A DNA stretch of 64,000 nt from Dicyema japonicum. Taxonomy: Eukaryota > Dicyemida > Rhombozoa > Dicyemidae. The notes beneath the pieces are model-generated. The model worked only from the letters and a program-made list of their open reading frames with translations, had not been told where the DNA came from and made no database searches. The position numbers and the translations under genes were made by a program. The stretch's first letter is position 1; each line of letters opens with the position of its first letter. Of this stretch, positions 36,690 to 48,347 are shown one piece after another. The stretch covers positions 1,738,324 through 1,802,323 of the forward strand of contig RDEW01000005.1 of NCBI GenBank assembly GCA_011109175.1, read 5' to 3'.

Positions 36690-37220
36690 TTAAGGAATGT
36701 GGGAATAGCAACTCCTAAATGAGGGAATGTTGGTTCTGTACCCATTTTCACCGTTATACCCGATAATGGGCTTGCAATCGGCCATCATGTATTGATGACC
36801 TTTATTTTCGTAAGGGGAATGTCCTTTAATCACGTTTATACCGAACCCGATCCATTCATATTGCGATTTCTTAGATACACAGCCGTCTGTCCCACATGGC
36901 AAAAGCAGTCGATGGTTTTGCCTTGCATTGAAGTAATGTCTTCGATACGGTTCTATTATATGATATGAATAAATTACGATTCCGTTGAATTTTAGAGCTT
37001 CTCTCACCGACCTCTTCACAAAAAACTCGTCCAAAAATACATCCAAATTGGGCCTATATGGCGGGATCACATCAATAACCCTTGGCTTTATTTTGAAGCT
37101 GTTTGAGGCAGCGTTGTCAATTGCTATACAGTCAAGAATAAAATTTTTCTCTTTCATACGTTTCGCCTTTTCAGAGATCGAAGGTCTATAGCGATAAATA
37201 TTCTCCTTAGTGAGTTCCAT
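36690..37220 (-). CDS. Uncharacterised host protein, 176 codons
   Basis: An ATG-started open frame (MELTKENIYRYRPSISEKAK) with VIDVIPPYRPNLDVFLDEFF in the middle and KPIIGYNGENG near the end. It has no signal peptide or membrane segment, many tyrosines and prolines, and balanced codon use unlike its surroundings. A 27-nt GT...AG segment (GTACAG...TTTAG) near the 3' end could be an in-frame intron. I do not recognise the family; proline/tyrosine motifs of this kind occur in ciliary microtubule-associated proteins, but that is only a guess. A decayed fragment of the same sequence lies at 48.96-49.02 kb, which supports it being a genuine, duplicated sequence. Confidence 0.5.
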   Translation of the reverse strand: MELTKENIYRYRPSISEKAKRMKEKNFILDCIAIDNAASNSFKIKPRVIDVIPPYRPNLDVFLDEFFVKRSVREALKFNGIVIYSYHIIEPYRRHYFNARQNHRLLLPCGTDGCVSKKSQYEWIGFGINVIKGHSPYENKGHQYMMADCKPIIGYNGENGYRTNIPSFRSCYSHIP

Positions 37221-37689
37221 TGCCTGAGAGCGAACATTTCCATTTTATAGTGATTTATTAAAAAATAGTCATTATTTGGGAATAATGATGAGACTACGTA
37301 ATGATACGTCACAGATTAAAATTATTGCGAAAATCATAAGGTTAATATTATTACCAACATGCATAGAATCATATTAACTACCATCTTCTGATGGGTGGTC
37401 CTCCAGGTTTATGCAATTCGAGCACGAATCTTATGCGGATCCGACACTTCCTTTGTTCAGAACATCACATCGTCCATGCTCACGAGAAGAAAGAAGATTT
37501 CCATCAATCGTGAAGCTAACTTGACATTTCGTGCAGTAGAGGTACGTCACCACCTCAATTATCCGATTAGTCAACGAATTGGTTAATTTATTTCGAGTTA
37601 AATTCTGCCAAATAATATTTTTTGGTTTTATTTAAACAATCTGATTTCAACGTAATTATGAGTTTTGTTAATTATTAAAATTAACTCAG
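37221..37689. other. No gene recognised
   Basis: A 63-codon plus frame (37395-37586) has no motif. Confidence 0.4.
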
Positions 37690-37934
37690 GATACCGTGAT
37701 GGATGAGTGCCGGACAAATCATGATAGTTCCGCATCCGAATCTCACTGCTGTACATTCTGGCTGAAGGTTCCATGCGTCTTACGATTCCTTGAGTTTGAT
37801 GAGTGAAGCTGTAATCGAATACTTCAATGCGCAACAGGATCATCTAAAAAGACTCACACGCAACAAAAGAAGTTAAGAAGATTCCTTGGTCCCTGCCTGA
37901 TTTGAGCTATAGGTACTATGGTTCTCGCGAAAAG
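37690..37934 (+). repeat. SINE1, old diverged copy
   Basis: Head, B-box-like ATCCGAATCTCACTGCTG, a degraded core and the tail segment GAGCTATAGGTACTATGG can be followed in order, with many substitutions. Confidence 0.6.
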
Positions 37935-39004
37935 TTCCGTGGTTGTAACCCGGATACACAGAGAGGAAGTTCTTCCAAGCACACAAGTTCATCTAAAACG
38001 AAGTGTTGGAACCTCTTAAAGGAATGACCCAATTGAGTGATAGATAAAATTATCCTTTTCATGCTGTCCAGGTAGTTGAGGTCTTGACGGATTATATAAC
38101 TCACGTTAATGGAGGAAAGTCGATAAGAAATAGATCAAAGGAAAGAATCTTTCGATATACAATGGAGGGAATCATTTCCATAGACATGATTTTCTAGCAC
38201 TCTACGCTAGGGAAACGTTTCCGATTTTTAACATATCACATAAAAATGAAACATTTTGTACTTCTGCTTCCTCTTAGTCTGCAAATGCAAGTAGTTTACT
38301 CAATGGCTGTATAATATGCATCTTAGCTAAACAAGTGGAAAAAGTATTTTACCAAAAAATCACTGACACATTTTTCTCACATTGCGATCATATTTAGAAT
38401 AAGTTAACATCATTTAGGAATAATATTGCTTTAAATTACAGACACCAACCCATAGTTAGTTATTATCCAGACCTCCCTACCTTGTAGGAGGTCGACTGTT
38501 TCAGGACTTTGTGTAATAAGGGAAAAGCTTAATAAAAATAAGTAATAAAAATTATAAGAAATGTGAACGTGTAATTAAGGATGAGTAATTATCCTCAACA
38601 CTTAGAGACGTCCACGAGTAACAATGGTCTCGACAACTATCGTTGTCTAATATCTCTTAGCAGTTGGAACACGAAATGTGATCTACAAGCTATCACAAAG
38701 TTCAGCCAATTTTTTTAAGAAGAATCAAGGAGAGTGCTGCTAGAAGGAATAATAGTCTCTGAAAAGCTCATCAACACCAACTTGATTTTGATGAAAATCG
38801 ATAATTGGAAGGTAGGTGACGAAAACAATTGACTCAATCGAATTAGTAGATAAGGCATAAGGATATTAAGTGTAATTGGTGAATATTTTTGATTTATGAG
38901 GGCGATAGTATCCTTTAAGATTTCTTTTCTACATTCTGTATGTCCTGAACTGCATTATTGGTCTTGGATGAGTAAATTAACGATTAAAGCCGTGAGTACT
39001 CTGG
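37935..39004. other. No gene recognised
   Basis: A short match to a LINE tail start (reverse complement, about 37.94-37.99 kb) may be present. Otherwise AT-rich with no coding signal. Confidence 0.4.
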
Positions 39005-39118
39005 AGGAACACAAGAAAAACCTCTCGATCCTTTTGAGGTTTACCGGAACACTTAATTAGTTGGTTTACTCCTTCTTTTTTGATGTTCCCTTCTCGGGGT
39101 TATTAAATAAATAAATAA
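39005..39118 (+). repeat. LINE 3' tail
   Basis: CTTAATTAGTTGGTTTACTC is flanked by GGAACA and TGTTCC arms and followed by GGGGTTATTAAATAAATAAAT. No coding part. Confidence 0.65.
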
Positions 39119-39445
39119 TAATTGCCGCTTTCAGTCTTCCTCATGCCAGAACTTGGTCTTTACTCGACATCGACACCATCTATCTTGTGTGATAAGGAGA
39201 TTGCGGCTTTTTCAACACTTTAAGTGAGCAATGCCACCACGTAGACGAGTCGTGTGGCATTTTAGCAGTTTAATAATCGGTCTTGATGGATTAACTTTGC
39301 AGTCTTGTTTTCAATATGTTGAGACATCAAAATCAATTAAAAATAATTAAAATGTGATTATTATTAAAAATATCTAATTAATTTTAAATGATAGGATCGT
39401 AGTTATTGATTAATCAACGAAGTGACGTTAATATTTAAATTTTAG
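39119..39445. other. UFD1 upstream region
   Basis: No motif recognised. AT-rich just before the ATG; no promoter element can be assigned. Confidence 0.3.
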
Positions 39446-40482
39446 ATGTTCGAATTCCTAACCGAAGGTTTTCTGAGAATGAGGGAGAATTTTTCAAGGG
39501 ACTACAAGTGCAAAGTGCAAAGCAAATCCACTGATTTTGAATTTCAAGGGGAAGTTGTCTATGCTTTAATTTTCCTAGTAATCTGCCCTCTTTCCACCCT
39601 CAGAGAACTCGGTACGCCAACTTTTACTATTTGCAGAGTCTTTGGGTGTAGAATACCCCATTTGTTTTAAGATTCACTCAACTGATAAGCCAGAAAAGTT
39701 CACTCACTGCGGAGTCATGGAATTCACGTCCCCCGAGGGAGTTGTATTTCTTCCAAGAAACGTCCTTCTATCACTTAAAGTCATAGATTCTTGACACTCT
39801 TGGAATAAAGCCGGGTTCCATAATAACTCTGTCATCTTGTCGACTTAGTTATGGAAGTCACGTACAACTACAGCCGCAAGATCCGGCATTTTTATCACTC
39901 TCTAACCCCAAAGCTGTGTACGTGATGCCTTTTCAATTTAGACTGGAGAAAACACTGATTAACTACCTTTTTCTGACTGTAAACGACACTATTCGAATCA
40001 TGCACAACAAAAAGGCATTTGTTATCAAAATAACTGAAACTAAACCTCGGAATGCTATTCAGATTCTCGAACAGGAAGTATCCGTGGATTTGATGGACCC
40101 CCCAGGCTACAAGGAGATGCTCCAGAACAATGCCGAGAAGGATGAGGCTGAAAGGCTGGCCAGAATGGTAAAATTTGAGCTGATTTTGTAGAACATCCCG
40201 ATTCGTATTTTGAGGGAGTTCCAGGTAAGATTGACTACTTATTTAAGCCCTATGTTGGAAATGGTAAGAGAATCGACGGAAAAGCTCAAAAAAATCAAGT
40301 CAGCATTAAAAATTTTGTTTCAACGGCTGAATTCAGGTAATAGTGTCGGTGATTGGTCTAGGAGTCTTCCGGATAATAACTACGTCGTTGGGAGATTAAA
40401 GTTTTTCAGAGAATTTGCTGATAAGGAAGAGTCAATGGACGTTGAGGAAACGGTTGATATGGTAGTCTCAATCTTAGAATGA
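39446..40482 (+). CDS. UFD1: Ubiquitin recognition factor UFD1, six introns of about 24-25 nt
   Basis: UFD1 pairs with NPL4 as the adaptor that brings ubiquitylated substrates to the p97/VCP ATPase in ER-associated and nuclear degradation. The spliced product is about 296 residues (human 307). The double-psi-barrel domain is followed through ICPLSTLREL, EYPICFKIHS, KFTHCGVMEF, GVVFLPRN, LQPQDPAFL, LSNPKAVLEKTL, ITETKPRNAI and DPPGYKE. After an acidic linker come GNGKRIDGK and LPDNNYVVGRLKFF, the C-terminal p97/NPL4-binding region. Introns: 39612-39636, 39762-39786, 39918-39941 and 40337-40361 are GT-AG and restore the frame exactly. The first (39554-39578) and fifth (40168-40191) are GT-AG but leave the frame one base short; an extra G after each acceptor would fix both. 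The start is the first ATG in frame with the conserved N-terminus. Confidence 0.88.
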
Positions 40483-41130
40483 GTTTCCTGGTAAACCATA
40501 TAGTTTGCTTTAGTTGTGTATTCCTTATTTAATACTTTTTTCTATTCTACAAACGGGCTCAATTATTTGACTAACATTGTAGACTATTATGAGATCATTT
40601 GGGTTTGTAGGTAGTAGCCTTAAATATTATAATTTTGTGATTCTAATTATTTTAGTTTTGCGACCTCAAATATCAGGGTTAATGGGGCAGATTGTTGTTG
40701 CTTTTTCATTCCGATGAATAGCATACTTAATGTCTCTTGATATTAACACTATGTCCATTAAAGTGTGGGTTACATCCATCTAGAGGAGATGAAGGATACA
40801 TGTCCGTCGTCATCATGACTTTCCCCTTAATTAATTAGTGCTCATTGAGAAAGGTTGTGAGCAATCTGTGCATAAAGCTAAATTTATTTACGATGACAAA
40901 ATTGACGGACAGGATTTCACTTGTAATCAAATACGAGCTAAATTTTGCTTAAAGTAGGATGAAATCAACAAGCCATGAAACTAAATAGTAAGGTGATATA
41001 AGACTGGCTGATGGAGCCACTATATGTCTCTTCATTTAATAACTCCCATCACTGAATAAGAATTATCCATTCTTATGGGGTAATAATTGTCCAATAGTTC
41101 TTATACAAGCATATTTTGGATGTAATACGT
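40483..41130. other. No gene recognised
   Basis: AT-rich. Ends where the segmental duplication begins. Confidence 0.4.
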
Positions 41131-41440
41131 ATGCCAATATAATGGCATGTTTTCTTAATCTATCCAGAAACTCAGCGAACTAGCATCTTTCTTCGCTTTC
41201 ATGCTATCTCTAAAAGCCGTAGATAAAGAATGGTAAAATGCTAGTTGTATTTACACAGAGGAACGTCTCCGGATGGCCGAAAGCGAAATAAAAAGTTATG
41301 AATTCAATAGTTTTGAGGAGCTGTCTTACTAATAACGTTCGAAAATTAATAGGGTTCTAATTAGCGGGCTCCGTACACTGAATTGCATAAAACCGCTATT
41401 GTTATCTCTGTGCTGAGTCACAGGAACGTCGGTTTTCAAA

Positions 41441-41776
41441 TTATTATTATTTATTAACCCCGGATACACCGAGAAAGAAGTTAAAGTAAACAACTAATTA
41501 AGTGTATCCAGTTTCCACTTCTACAGAAACAGAGTCCATCCGGAATCAGCATAAAAGGTAAGACGTCCATTACATGCAGTTGTGAAAACCCCTCCAGTGG
41601 AGTGGGGAAGAGCAAATGATCGTTTTTCGTGCCGGCCTGGCACTGGGCGTCACCTTGACAGGTGGATCACATGACGCCACTCTAATAAGAAGAGAGAGGA
41701 GGAACAGACAAGCAAGCAGAAAACTTTGACCAATTAACCACGCAGCACCACATGGCGCCACGCGTTACATAATGCT
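41441..41776 (-). repeat. SINE2, full length with target-site duplication
   Basis: A 336-nt insertion flanked by the 10-bp direct repeat GGTTTTCAAA (41431-41440 and 41777-41786). The paralogous site in duplication copy 2 (about 51.84 kb, TGGTTCTCCAATAAAAT) lacks it. The 3' end carries the LINE-like tail with GGATACAC/GTGTATCC arms and ends TTAATAAATAATAAT. The head has no clear tRNA, 7SL or 5S signature. Confidence 0.9.
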
Positions 41777-42273
41777 GGTTTTCAAATAAAATTAACTTTC
41801 TAAGCAAATAAAATCAACTTCCTTCGTCCATTCGAAAGAAAAATAAAACTAAAATCTCCTCCCTTAGTTCCTGCTAAGCATTTAATCTCCAAAGAACAAG
41901 AGTGCCATGAAGCTAAGAATTCACGAATTCTCTTTATTAGATAGAAAAAACTTTTGTATGTTATGAAGAGATACTTTTATGATCTCTCCGGCGTTAGTTA
42001 CTTTAGAATTAAAAAAATATTAAATTAACATTACCTTAAAATCAGAACAATTATCAAAAAATCAAATTATTCCTCAGGACGGTTGGGTGCATAATAAAAG
42101 TCGTCAACAATGCGACCACAGCACGACTCAGGCTTTCGCGAACGGAGAGGGTTTTCACAACGCTTTTAATAATTATCGTACGCACCATTGCCTACAGTCT
42201 CTTGAAAGGTTGAAGCCTGATTGTCAATTAATTTCCACGTGTTTGTTTCCAAAAAAATATCAATCATTTAAAC

Positions 42274-44040
42274 CAGGGGTTCTCAACCTGGGGTCGATTC
42301 GACCCCCAGGGGTCTAAAATTAATCCATATCGATCGTAAGGGGGTCGAAAATGAAATATTTGGAAGTCGAAAATAAATTTAATATATTTAATCTTTTTCA
42401 ATTTAAATTAAGTTAGTTTATTTTTAAAGTGGTAAACCTTTGTTCTTTAAAATTTTTAAAATTGCCATGCTTGTTTTTGTTTGTGTATGAGTCGTCCTTC
42501 TACATTAAAAATTCGTCAATATAAAAATGAATATTTGGCATTTGGATTTATAAAAATTTTTTTAAATAGACCATATTGCTTACTGTGTAACAAGTTATCA
42601 AATGATGCAATGAAACCGTCCAAATTGTTGGATCATCTTAGGAGTAAACATTCGGATAAAAAAGATAAACCATTATAGTATTTTGAAGAATTAAAGGATT
42701 CTTTTCGTAAACAAAAAACGATTGACAGTTTTTACAAATAGTATTGAAAGAAATAATAGTTGTTGTTATTTTAAATTATATTTAGGATTACTAATTGCAT
42801 CCTATAAAATTGCAATGATTATTGTTAACAATGAGAGTTCCCATGTTTATGGTGAAAATCTCATCAAACCATCTATATCAGTGATTCTATCAGATCTGAT
42901 GGGTTTAAATCCCGACGAAATTTTAAAATCCGTGACAATTAGCAATGATTCAATTCGCCGCAGGATTGACGAAATGTCAGATAATGTTGAACATATTTTA
43001 TGTGAATTTTGCTGAGGCTAAAGAAACATATGTCCGTCTTGTGCTTCACACTGAGGTTATAGTTTCCAATTTTATTTTACAGGTACGAAATGCATTAGAA
43101 CGCATTAGAACGATTTTCAATATTGTTTGACACAATCGTAAATTTTCTTACTTCTGAGGGTGACAAAAATTTAGCAGATTTAATTGTATCGAAAAAGAAA
43201 GAAATTGTTTATTTGACTTGGATTTTTGGAAAATTTAATGAAGTTTTATTAGAACTTCAGGGAAAGTATGTGACGTTAATAGATCGTAAACGAATTATTA
43301 AAATATTTATTAAAAAATTAAGTTATATAAATATAACTTGGAAAAAGGAAATTATTATAACATTCCCGAATTCTCATTAACAACTTTTTGCAAATTTATT
43401 AAGTATAGAAAAAAGATTTGATTGTTCGATTCAAGATATTCTTGAATTAGAAGTTCCATCTTGGATGATAATCCGTTTTTGTCAAAGCCAGAAGAACAAA
43501 AAAAATATTCAAGAATTCAATCCAGAATTAAAAATATATTATAATGATTTACAATCACCTGTTATTTTTTGGCAAAATATGAAAGTGAAAGAGAGTTATT
43601 CAAAATTGTGGACAGAAATAGCACAATTGCTACTTGATTTTTCGACATCATACTGTGTTGAATGCGGATTTAGCATTCTACATCGAATTGTAAATAAAGA
43701 ACGAAACAGATTGAAAGTGTCCATTAGAGGAGATATTCGTTTAAAAATAACACAAATAGAGCCAGATATCGAATCTTTGGTCAAAAAACATCAGTCACAA
43801 GGATCTCATTGGTATTTAATTTTTTTTATTGTAGATTTATGCTAAGATACCAACTTAACATTGAATATATACTTTTTTTGTTTGATTTGATTATTAACAA
43901 TGAATTTATTTTAGATAATTAACTAATTTTACTTAGAATTGTCTGTTCTAAATAAAAAAGTTTTAAGGGGTCGATTAAATAATAGGGGGGTCAAAAAAAA
44001 GTCAAGGGGTCGACGAGCAAAAAAAGGTTGAGAACCCCTG
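42274..44040 (+). mobile_element. hAT-type DNA transposon (BED finger, internally deleted)
   Basis: 1767 nt with perfect 15-bp terminal inverted repeats (CAGGGGTTCTCAACC and its complement) and an 8-bp target duplication ATTTAAAC (42266-42273, 44041-44048), the length expected for hAT. The first frame (42481) has a BED-type finger: CLLCNK with a C-x2-C pair and HLRSKHSD with an H-x4-H pair. Later frames give NDSIRRRIDEMSDNVE and the C-terminal dimerisation region (CVECGFSILHRIVNKERNRL). An in-frame TAG follows the finger. The catalytic middle is largely deleted, so the copy cannot be autonomous. Similar to the ZBED5/Buster-like group. Confidence 0.9.
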
Positions 44041-44813
44041 ATTTAAACGAAATCAATTAAAAACCCGAAACTAATCCAAAAGTAAAAAACTCAGTTATCT
44101 AAAATAGTTTGTAACCCTCGGCTTAACTATGATAAATGAAATTAATCATTACAAATCCCCTTTAGTAAAGTACGAAAGTTCGATGTTGTGATGACTCTGA
44201 CATCAGTAATGTTCCAATATAATTGTTTTTGATTTTTCTAAATTGTGTTATATAGAAATTTACACTGTAGTTAAAAAACGAACAATTATTCATGTAAACG
44301 ACTACATTCGACGTGGTAAAAACTTTAACTGGAAGATATCGAGTGACCCTTTTATTTTGCCAATCCATGACTATTCCAACAATGCCTGATGAACTGAATA
44401 CATTTAAAAACTGATTAAAATAACGGAAATAAAATGTTTTATAATCCAAAAAGCAGTAACACATCTAAAATCTAAGTGAAAAATTCTACATCAGAAATTT
44501 TATTTTTATTAAGCAGATTAGCCATGCAAGATATTTTATCCTTTTTTTGTCGACCAGATAAGAATAGCATATTTATAATTACTAAATATTGTTCTATAGG
44601 TGTCTTTATCGAACCAAATTTGACCTGTAATGAGATGGAGATAGATTTTCATAGAATACGCACATGGACGATCTAAAATAAAATAATTTTTTAACCCACG
44701 AGAATATTTAGCAATCATATTTCCATGTTTAAATAAAACTAGTAATGGAAAAAATTTGAAATCCACATTTTTTTTATAAATTCATCATTTGCTTTCGCAT
44801 TCATAATAGTAAA

Positions 44814-47800
44814 AAAAAAAAAAAAAAAAATTCAAAACGTGGTGTGTGGTGGTGTGGTGTAATTGAGAAAAGAAGAAGTAACCAGAAGCGATATGCACAA
44901 GATCGACAAAAGAGAAGAGCTTTGTGAATTTTGCAATAAAATTAACAAAAGAAAGCGGCTGATATGTTGTGTCGTTTGTTCGTCGTTTTTTCACATGTCA
45001 TGTGTTGGAATGACCAAAAAAGCCCTTACCACCATTACCAACTGGTGTTGCCAGGCATGCCTCCTTCCTGGGACGAAAGCACCATCGACTCCACCTAATT
45101 CACCTGAACGAATACCAATAGATTACCAGAAAACCCTTGAATCAATTGCAAACCTGGCATCTACACGAAGGATCATGATCAAAATTCCAAAAGCAGCCCG
45201 TGTTCCTGCCGCCGACTGTTTACACGATTGTATTGAAAGGGCAATTTCTTCGACTGACCCAGTGATTGGACACGATTATTCTACTTTGCACCATACACGC
45301 TATGTATGCCCTGTCAGAAGAGGAAAGATCAGGAATCGCTCACGTCTATTGTAAAGGAAAATATTTGCTTGTTTTCTTCTGGAAATTTGTTCAGTGACTC
45401 CCGAGAATATACCTTCAAGCCCTCAAACCACGAGAACCATGCCTCAGAAACACAAAGATTGAGAAGAGCGATACATCGCAAACTATCTGAAGGTGGAGTC
45501 CGGGCCGCCGTGAGGACTCTAGAAGAGCATAACCGTCTAATTGAGCCAACTGAACACTCCTACGATGCACTGGTTGAACGACATCCTGGTCCGCCAGTGG
45601 ACGACAGATCCCTACTTGCTCTGGAGAATTACCTAGTCTGATTATTTCTGAGGGGGACGTGAAAGATGCGATCCTCTCATTCGCCCCAAGCAGCAGTGGC
45701 GGACGACGGACTCCGTCCAGGACACCTAAAAGACTTAATTGATCAGAATACGGGGAACTCTGGTGTTCGGCTATTATCGGCTATAACGAGGTTAATCAAC
45801 AGAATGCTTTCCGGAAGATTACCAGAAGCAATCCGTCATATTATGTTTTCCGCCAAGTTAATTGCCTTTGATAAATGTGGAGGAGGAATTCGTCCTATTG
45901 CTGTTGGGTTTGTTTTTCGTCGACTGGCTTCTAAACTTGCTAGCAGAGCAATCCTTCCGATGCTTGTCAAACAACTGCGACCAACCCAAGTAGGGGTCGG
46001 TACTCCTGGTGGATGTGAGGCGGCGGTTCATGCCGTTCGGATGTTTACTGGAAACAGAACGAACATGCCTTGTGTGGTCCTCAAGATTGACATAAAAAAC
46101 GCCTTCAATACCATACGGCGCGATGTAATTTTGGAAGATTGTCTTACCCATTACCCGTCTATATATAATTATGTTCATTGTTCGTATGGAAAACCGTCCA
46201 GTCTTGTACATGGGAAATACTTCATTCCCTCGTCGTGTGGGGTTCACAAGGAGACCCACTAGGACCGGCATTGTTCTGCCTCGGTGTCGACCGTGTCATG
46301 AGATGCCTTACTACTCCGCTGAACGTGTGGTATTTGGATGATTGCACCCTGGGAGGTCATCCTAACAATGTATATGACTGTCTACAGAGATTACTAACAA
46401 TTGGATACGCTTGGTTTAAAGCTAAACGCATCCAAATGCGAAATTGTTAATTATGGATTCTCCCGATATGAATGGAATCGGATCCTATTAATGTTTCGGG
46501 GGATTATTCCTAAAATATCGGAAATCGAGCCGGATCATTTGGAAATACTTGGATGCCCTCTGGCTGAAACTGGAATTAACGACACTCTGTTGGCTAAAGA
46601 ACAGCAACTAAGAAAAACTTTTTTACGCCTTGGGATGCTGGATGCACATACCTCTCTTTTTCTCATGAAAAACGCTTTATCCACGCAGAAATTAAATTAC
46701 GTCCTTCGAGGGCTCCATGTTACCTGAAAATGCAACAACTCGGGGCGATTGACTCCCTATTCCGGTCTACGACCGAACGTATTACTAATGTCGAATTCGA
46801 CGAACAAGGATGGGAACAAGCAACCTTGCCCGTTCGCTTTGGTGGACTCGGAATTCTCTCACCATCTGATTTGGCACACCCGGCATATCAATCCTCATTG
46901 GACTCCAATCAGAATTTGATCATGATGATTCTCCAGCTCCCATCAGAGTCGTCAAAGATCGAAGATTTGGTACACCCTAAAGTCAAACAACTCGGGCAGA
47001 GAGACCTTTATGAGTCTGTTTGCGAGGATAAATACGAGAGGCTTTTGAAAATATCTAACCAACACCGACGAGCCTGTCTTTTAACTGCAAGATGCGAGTG
47101 GAGCGGGGCTTGGATCAATGCCCTACCATTGGAAACGTGGGAACTCACCTAGACGATGAAACGGTCCGCACCGGAGTCTCCATCAGACTTGGATTGAAAG
47201 TTTGTCAACCCCATGAGTGCCGATGCGGCCGGAAGGTCGACTGCTATGGACATCATGCCCTTTCTTGTCGAAAAAGCGCAGGTCGATTCGCTAGACACAA
47301 GGCTATAAATGAAGTGGTGAAGCGCGCCCTCGAGTTGGCGGGATACCCATCCATTCTAGAGCCAACGGGCTTGAGTAGGGATGATGGGAAGCGACCCGAT
47401 GGAATTACTGTCTTCCCCTTCTCTCGGGGCAAATGCTTAATTTGGGATGCTGCCTGTACTGACAGCTTTTCCCAGTCGAAACTTTTGAGGTCGGCAATGA
47501 AAGCGGGAGAGGCCGCCCGTTTATATGAAAACTCAAAAATAAAGAAATACAGCAGCCTCCTAAACCGTTTCCATGTACAGCCAGTGGTCGTCGAGACGAG
47601 CGGAGTCTTTGGCCCCAAGACGGTCTCTTTCCTTAGAGCACTTGGGTGTCTATTGACCAAAGCCTCGAGGGAGCGTCGGGAAACCGAGTGGCTTTTCCAA
47701 AGGATATCCCTGGCAGTAGTCAGAGGTAACAGCCACTCGATCATATCCGCTGGACTTTAGAACGATTTTATTGTTATAAATAAATTTCTTGATTTAAAAA

Positions 47801-47814
47801 AAAAAAAAAAAAAA
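44814..47814 (+). mobile_element. RLE-A non-LTR retrotransposon, near complete
   Basis: Flanked by AATAGTAAA (44805-44813, 47813-47821); it ends in 19 A and, unusually, also starts with an A run. Order of domains: PHD-type finger (CEFCNK, CCVVCSSFFHMSCVG, WCCQAC; first ATG 44893); RT entry GDVKDAILSF and DGLRPGHLKDL; RPIAVGFVFRRLASKL; VLKIDIKNAFNTIRRDV; QGDPLGPALF; catalytic WYLDD (about 46.33 kb); a second finger (CRCGRKVDCYGHHALSC); a PD-(D/E)XK-like endonuclease (KRPDGITVFPF, then LIWDAACTD); and a C-terminus ending WLFQRISLAVVRGNSH. The frame changes about seven times; at least four changes behave as single-base losses, some in homopolymers. It sits in the PDI-like pseudogene. Confidence 0.88.
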
Positions 47815-48000
47815 TAGTAAACTTCAAATTTTGTTTTGGAAATTGATTAGAAACATGGAAAAAGATTAAACGTTGAAGATAATGGTTTTTGGTAATTTTA
47901 AAAATACTGTAAGTATTTTATAAGCAAATAAATACTTATTTTCAACGAAATACCACTCGATTGTTTAGTTTCACGTTTAAAATTTTTAACATTTAGACGT

Positions 48001-48347
48001 CGAGGTTACTAAGAATCCCTTCGACCTCCAAAGTAACAACCATCAATGTACTCAAACGGGTAGAGACTGACATTTCGCTATAGGGAAGAATCGTAAAACA
48101 CAGATTGGCGTTCTTTGGACATGTTGTCCGCTCTGATTCACTGGAAAGAACCATTATGCTGAGCAATATTACTGGGAAGAGAAGACCTGGCCGACCAAGG
48201 ACTCGGTGGCTATCCACGTTGGAAGACGTCACGGGAATGCCTATATCAAGGCTTCTCCAAATTGCAACGGATCGGGGAGAGTGAGGAAACTCGTTCATGA
48301 GATCTCCAATGGTCGGACACGACTAAATTGGACAACATAACATAACA
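48001..48347 (+). mobile_element. LINE 3' fragment, 5'-truncated insertion
   Basis: Flanked by TAGACGT (47994-48000, 48348-48354) and absent from the paralogous site. The frame HRLAFFGHVVRSDSLERTIM and GRPRTRWLSTLEDV is the C-terminal block of an RTE/CR1-type LINE protein. Ends in ACATAACATAACATA, a short-repeat tail. Confidence 0.8.

Noticed and set aside
44142-44766. Second functional PDI-like gene
   Set aside because: Two frameshifts relative to the paralogue and an intervening 3-kb retroelement separate its exons; treated as a pseudogene.
45858-46271. 137-codon minus-strand ORF
   Set aside because: Antisense shadow of the RLE-A RT domain.
47253-47744. 163-codon minus-strand ORF
   Set aside because: Shadow of the intact RLE-A finger and endonuclease frame at 47092-47760.
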